A DNA stretch of 42,962 nucleotides, taken from NCBI RefSeq assembly GCF_006483445.1, contig NZ_PPPT01000061.1, forward strand, positions 1-42,962, given 5' to 3'. Below, in pieces: positions 39,237 to 42,962 of the stretch. The notes under the pieces are model-generated. The model made no database searches and had not been told where the DNA came from. It was given only the letters and a program-made list of their open reading frames with translations. Source of the DNA: Bradyrhizobium guangdongense. GTDB taxonomy: Bacteria > Pseudomonadota > Alphaproteobacteria > Rhizobiales > Xanthobacteraceae. Position 1 is the first letter of the stretch; the number at the start of each line of letters is the position of its first letter. The translations under genes and the position numbers were made by a program.

Positions 39237-41474
39237 ATGAGAAGCGGCTTGCAAAGCAATATCGGCTCGCGTGCGTTCCAGAACGCAAGGCTTCAGAAGA
39301 AATTCAAGAAGGAGGCGGAGGCCCTGCTGGCGGCGGCCTACGCCGCTTTCGGCAATGGCCGCCGGGCCGAGGTCGAGGCGAACTGTCGCCGGATCCTGCA
39401 GGTCCTTCCCGATCATTTCGACGCGCTGCATCTGCTTGGGGTCTGCCTGAGCGACGCGAAGAGGCTGGATGAGGCCGAGCAGTTGCTCCGCGCCGCGCTG
39501 ACCGTCAACCCGCGCTCGGCCAACGTCCATTGCGACCTCGGCACCGTGCTGTTCGAGCTCAAGCGCTACGAGGACGCGAGGGTCTGCCAGGAGAGGGCCG
39601 TCGCGCTCGATCCAAAATTCCCGATGGCCCTCACCAATCTCGGCAATACGGTGATGCATCTCGGGCTCGCGAAGGACGCCATCGAGCTCCATGACCGCGC
39701 CATCCGCCTAAAGCCCGACTATGCCGACGCCTACTGCAATCGCGGGATGGCCGAGCTGCGGCTCGCGCAACACGAGAAAGCCGCACAGAGTTTTGAACGC
39801 GCGCTGTCGCTACAGCCCCGACATCTGGAGGCGATCGCTGGCCGGGGCATCGCAAACCTCGAACTCTGCAACTTCGAGGTCGCGGAGGCCGCGTTCAACC
39901 AGGCGCTCGCGCTCAGGCCGAACTCCCCCAGGGTGCTTGCGCAGCGCGCACGGCTGCACCTCGTGTTTCATCGGCTGCCCGAGGCCAATGCCGATCTGGA
40001 TGCGGCGCTCGCACTGTCGCCGAGGCTCGAACTGGCGCTGCGGAACAAGGCCCTCGTCAGCCTTCACCTGAAGCACACAACTTCGGCGATGGCGACGTGC
40101 AAGACGCTGCTCGAGGAAAATCCACGCTCCGAAGTCGGGCTCGTGCTCTTGGGCGCGTGCCTGGCAAGCCTCAGCGAAATCGACTCGGCTCTCGAGCACT
40201 TCGATCGCGCGATCGAGATCAAGCCGGATTTCGAGGATGCGATTACGCACAAGATCTTCACGCTCGATTTTCTGCCCACGGCCGATTTCGCCGTGCTTCA
40301 GGCGGCGCGGCGTTATTGGTGGGATGCGATCGGAACGACGATCGCGCAGCGGGAGTTGCCGCCGCGAGACCTCGATCCGCAGCGGCGGCTCGTCGTCGGC
40401 TACGTCTCCGCAGACTTCAGGAAGCATTCGGCGGGCTTCACCTTCCTTCCGGTGCTGCGCCACCACGATCGCGCCGCCTTCGAGGTCATCTGCTATTCGT
40501 GCTCGAATCGGGAGGACGAGGTGACGGCCGAGTTTCGCAAGCTCGCCGATGGCTGGGTGGACGCGACGGTGCTGACGGACGAAGCACTGGCCGACCGTAT
40601 CGTGGCCGACAAGGTCGATATCCTCGTCGACCTCTCCGGTCATTCGGCGGGCAACCGGCTGCGCGTGTTTGCGCGCAAGCCTGCGCCCATTCAGGTCTCG
40701 GCCTGGGGCAATCCGACCGGTACGGGACTCCCGACCATCGACTACGTGCTGGCCGATCCGATCTCGATTCCGCAATCGGCGCGGCATCTGTTCGCCGAGA
40801 AGATCTACGACCTGCCGTGCATGCTGACGGCGGAGCCGATGCCGGGCCTGCACCGGCCCGAGCTGCCAATGCTGCGCAACGGCTACGTCACCTTCGGCGT
40901 GTTCAACCGGATCGACAAGATCTCCGACGAGGTGCTTGTGGTCTGGGTCAAGCTGCTGGACGCCGTGGCCGGATCGAAGATCATGATCAAGCATGGTGCG
41001 CTCGACGATTCCGGGCTGCGCGACGCCCTGATCGGCCGCTTCGTCGAGCGGGGCATCGCCGCGGATCGCATCGTCTGCCTGGGCTCGACGGCCCGAGACG
41101 ATCATCTGCGCGCCTACGGGGATATCGACATCTCGCTCGACCCGTTCCCGCAGAACGGCGGGGCCAGCACCTGGGAATCGCTCCACATGGGCGTGCCTGT
41201 CGTCGCCAAGCTCGGAACCACCACCTCGTCGCGCGCTGCGGCCGCCATCCTGAAGGGCATTGGTCTGGACGACTGGGTTTCCGACGATGCCGAGGGTTAT
41301 GTCGCGATTGCCGAGCGGTTTGCCCGGGCGCCGGACAGCCTGGCGGCGCTGCGACGCGAGCTGCCGGCCCGGATTGAGGCTTCCGCGGCTGGAAATGGCG
41401 CGCTTTACACCCAGGCGGTGGAAGCTGGCTATCGCCAGTTCTGGCGCGACTATGGTGCGTCACAAGCGAAGTGA
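39237..41474 (+). CDS. TPR / O-GlcNAc-transferase-like (GT41) protein
   Basis: This 745-residue protein has about nine tetratricopeptide repeats (residues 25-335, e.g. ALTNLGNTVMHLGLAKDAIELHDRAIRLKPDYADAYCNRG) followed by a GT41 catalytic region (about 385-735). GT41 marks are RRLVVGYVSADFRKHSAGFTFLPVL with H397, DILVDLSGHSAGNRLRVFARKPAPIQVSAWG, TIDYVLADPIS, the nucleotide-sugar region VTFGVFNRIDKISDEVL and FPQNGGASTWESLHMGVPVVAKLG. In eukaryotes this enzyme adds GlcNAc to Ser/Thr of proteins; bacterial homologues' acceptors are largely unknown. No signal peptide is seen, so it is probably cytosolic. ATG 39237 fits; the gene is alone on this strand. Confidence 0.9.
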   Translation: MRSGLQSNIGSRAFQNARLQKKFKKEAEALLAAAYAAFGNGRRAEVEANCRRILQVLPDHFDALHLLGVCLSDAKRLDEAEQLLRAALTVNPRSANVHCDLGTVLFELKRYEDARVCQERAVALDPKFPMALTNLGNTVMHLGLAKDAIELHDRAIRLKPDYADAYCNRGMAELRLAQHEKAAQSFERALSLQPRHLEAIAGRGIANLELCNFEVAEAAFNQALALRPNSPRVLAQRARLHLVFHRLPEANADLDAALALSPRLELALRNKALVSLHLKHTTSAMATCKTLLEENPRSEVGLVLLGACLASLSEIDSALEHFDRAIEIKPDFEDAITHKIFTLDFLPTADFAVLQAARRYWWDAIGTTIAQRELPPRDLDPQRRLVVGYVSADFRKHSAGFTFLPVLRHHDRAAFEVICYSCSNREDEVTAEFRKLADGWVDATVLTDEALADRIVADKVDILVDLSGHSAGNRLRVFARKPAPIQVSAWGNPTGTGLPTIDYVLADPISIPQSARHLFAEKIYDLPCMLTAEPMPGLHRPELPMLRNGYVTFGVFNRIDKISDEVLVVWVKLLDAVAGSKIMIKHGALDDSGLRDALIGRFVERGIAADRIVCLGSTARDDHLRAYGDIDISLDPFPQNGGASTWESLHMGVPVVAKLGTTTSSRAAAAILKGIGLDDWVSDDAEGYVAIAERFARAPDSLAALRRELPARIEASAAGNGALYTQAVEAGYRQFWRDYGASQAK

Positions 41475-41521
41475 TTCAATAGTTTAGGCGCCAGACCTCA
41501 GATTAAGCCACAAAATCAAAA

Positions 41522-41539
41522 GGCCGCCCAAGGGCGGCC
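41522..41539. terminator. Hairpin between convergent genes
   Basis: GGCCGCCC (41522-41529) and GGGCGGCC (41532-41539) form an 8-bp stem (7 bp with a 4-nt loop). A-rich sequence on the left provides a T-run for the minus-strand gene at 41569, and TT follows on the plus side. Confidence 0.7.
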
Positions 41540-41568
41540 GTTCGGTCTCAAAATGGGTCTTTTCGACG

Positions 41569-41772
41569 TTAGCGGATTTCCGAGGTCGCCGAGCTCGTCA
41601 CAACCACCGGCTTGCCGGCCTTGATCACATGGGCGGTCTGGGCGGTCTGGCTGTAATCGACATTGGTCCGCGCCGCGATCCCGAAACCCGCCACCAAGGT
41701 ACCGGCAACCAGCGCCACCACCACGATTTTCAGGTGCGTCGCACGATCAGCAGAGTGAATTGAGTGGTTCAT
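41569..41772 (-). CDS. Small hypothetical membrane protein
   Basis: This 67-residue protein has a hydrophilic start (MNHSIHSADRATH), one hydrophobic helix (LKIVVVALVAGTLVAGFGIAA, residues 14-34) and a polar tail with TAQTAHVIKAGKPVVVTSSATSEIR that would be periplasmic. AGGCTC is in place upstream as a weak ribosome site. Very similar small proteins recur in several copies in Bradyrhizobium genomes; the function is unknown. It faces the GT41 gene with a terminator hairpin between them. Confidence 0.72.
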   Translation of the reverse strand: MNHSIHSADRATHLKIVVVALVAGTLVAGFGIAARTNVDYSQTAQTAHVIKAGKPVVVTSSATSEIR

Positions 41773-42234
41773 TTGAGCCTCCGGACGGGCTTTTGCGCCG
41801 TCTGTTGGCTCGTTTTCTAAGGTCCATCTGTTTCCGGATCGTTTCGCGGGTTCCGCAAAATGGTTTCATCCGGCGGATTCCCTGGTTTCGTCCTCGGCCG
41901 CCCGAAACGGGCCAGCCGGGGCCGGTTCCCGGCTCAGGTGGCCGCCCCGGGTGGTGGCGCGTTGTAGTTACCGCAACGATCACTGGAAGCTGCGGGCGCC
42001 GCGATCATCTTAGGCCGAAGATCAAGTTCTGTTGCGAGGCCGGAAAGTGCGGCCTGAGCGGCTCTCGCCTCCTGCATCGCGCCGCGCTTCGGCTCTGTTT
42101 TGAATCATTCTTGGATGCGCTCTAAGAGGCATTCAATTAGGCCTCGCGCATCCACTCGCATAAGCGTCACTGCATCGCATGTCGTCACGGGACTGCCGGC
42201 ATGACGGAACGAGCAAGCAGTTTGGGGTGGCGCG
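41773..42234. other. Gene-free leader before the TonB receptor
   Basis: No credible coding frame exists on either strand. It holds a possible iron-control box at 42098-42114 and the upstream regions of the small membrane protein and the receptor. Confidence 0.5.
42098..42114 (+). promoter_or_regulatory. Possible ICE/Irr box
   Basis: TTTTGAA-TCA-TTCTTGG keeps the GAA-N3-TTC core and most of the left half of the rhizobial iron control element (TTTAGAA-N3-TTCTAAA) but only four of seven right-half bases. It lies about 120 bp before a siderophore-receptor gene, as expected for Irr control. Confidence 0.35.
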
Positions 42235-42962
42235 TTGAATTCTCTGGGAATGTTGCGGTCGGCCGTGTTGGCGACCACGTCCGCATTGGCATTGTTGCCG
42301 CAGGCTTCGTTCGCACAGTCGTCGTCGCCCGGCGGCGCGCAGAATTTGCCGCCAGTGTCAGTCGCGTCGCCCGAGACACGGCGCCCTGTTGCGAGCAGCG
42401 CGCCGCGTCGTGTCGCGCGCCCGGTCCTCACCACGAGCGGCCGGAAGCCGGAGCCTCAGCGCGACGTGCGATTTGTCGAGACGCCGCGCGGTCCGATCCA
42501 GGGTTACGTTGCAAGGCGTAGCGGCTCCGGCACCAAGACCAACACGCCGATCATGGAGACGCCGCAATCGCTCTCCGTCGTGGGCGCCGAGCAAATCCGC
42601 GACCAGAAGCCGGGGAAGCTCGACGAGGTCCTGCGCTACTCCGCCGGCGTCCGCGCCGGAACCTTTGGCGCCGACACCCGCAACGACTGGTGGCTGATCC
42701 GCGGCTTCAAATCGGATGACGTGGGCCTGTTCCTCGATGGCATGCAGCTGTTCTACACGTCATATGCGAGCTGGAAGCTGCCGCCCTTCAATATGGAGCG
42801 CGTCGAGATCCTCCGTGGACCGTCTGCGGTGCTGTATGGCGGTTCGAGCCCCAGCGGCATCGTCAACGTCATCAGCAAGATGCCTCCGACCGAGCCGGTC
42901 CACTATCTCGAGACCGGCGTGAACAACTTTGGCAACGCCTATGTCGGTTTCGATGTCGGCGG
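42235..42962 (+). CDS. TonB-dependent siderophore receptor (3' end outside the window)
   Basis: The frame from TTG 42235 (or ATG 42250, five codons later) is open to the window edge: 242 codons. It opens with a signal peptide (MLRSAVLATTSALALLPQASFA). A Pro/Arg/Ser-rich linker follows, then the plug domain: GSGTKTNTPIMETPQSLSVVG, QIRDQKPGKLDEVLRYSAGV, DWWLIRGFKSDDVGLFLDG, MERVEILRGPSAVLYGGSSPSGIVNVISKMP. This is the FhuA/FoxA/FecA-type plug with the ETPQS motif, so a ferric-siderophore outer-membrane transporter is expected. The barrel is missing because the window ends. A stop at 42202-42204 in the same frame bounds the start. The long linker before the plug is somewhat unusual. Confidence 0.92.
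   Translation, partial: MNSLGMLRSAVLATTSALALLPQASFAQSSSPGGAQNLPPVSVASPETRRPVASSAPRRVARPVLTTSGRKPEPQRDVRFVETPRGPIQGYVARRSGSGTKTNTPIMETPQSLSVVGAEQIRDQKPGKLDEVLRYSAGVRAGTFGADTRNDWWLIRGFKSDDVGLFLDGMQLFYTSYASWKLPPFNMERVEILRGPSAVLYGGSSPSGIVNVISKMPPTEPVHYLETGVNNFGNAYVGFDVG

Overview
This window looks like chromosomal DNA of a Bradyrhizobium-type alphaproteobacterium (Nitrobacteraceae). That is an inference from the uniformly GC-rich coding sequence, the housekeeping gene orders glnB-glnA and tig-clpP-clpX-lon, several rhizobial small-protein families (DUF1488, an HWE histidine kinase, short secreted proteins) and Bradyrhizobium-like intergenic palindromes. No rRNA, prophage or CRISPR array is visible. 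Three tRNA genes are present: Leu-UAG, Val-UAC and Asp-GUC.

Layout. Bases 1-5000 hold the 3' part of ctaA (heme A synthase), metY (sulfur assimilation), a CoA-binding protein, an ECHDC3-like crotonase lacking the usual glutamates, and a PaaI-type thioesterase. Bases 5000-11500 hold rplM-rpsI with promoter and terminator, a membrane diguanylate cyclase, an ABM-domain protein, an AI-2E-type permease, a class I glutamine amidotransferase and small secreted proteins. Bases 11500-15750 are the most accessory-looking part: a DUF1488 protein, two overlapping mini-genes, an orphan HWE kinase, a RAYT transposase gene bounded by 18-bp inverted repeats, a 5'-truncated gene remnant, a HigBA toxin-antitoxin pair with a palindromic operator, and an unrecognised beta-rich protein.

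Bases 15750-28100 are core: glnB-glnA behind a sigma-54-type promoter, the bifunctional NAD(P)HX repair gene nnr, a Tat-exported multicopper-oxidase-fold protein that appears to have lost its copper ligands, tRNA-Leu, and the proteostasis block tig-clpP-clpX-lon. A perfect 18-bp palindrome lies in the lon leader. Bases 28100-36800 carry a GFA protein, tRNA-Val, a methyltransferase, a long inverted-repeat element and a heavy-metal efflux operon. The operon order is small HCHGC protein, czcC, czcB, czcA, then a CDF transporter with a His-rich N terminus; key residues point to Zn/Co/Cd rather than Cu/Ag.

Bases 36800-42962 hold a probable dispersed-repeat remnant, pepT, an HU-family protein, tRNA-Asp, a TPR/O-GlcNAc-transferase-like (GT41) protein, a small membrane protein and the 5' part of a TonB-dependent siderophore receptor that runs off the window, preceded by a possible Irr/ICE iron-control box.

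I did not find a clearly new multi-gene system. The best leads are the coupled mini-genes beside the HWE kinase, the possibly leaderless HigBA operon, the RAYT element with its truncated neighbour, the copper-free cupredoxin protein and the lon-leader palindrome.
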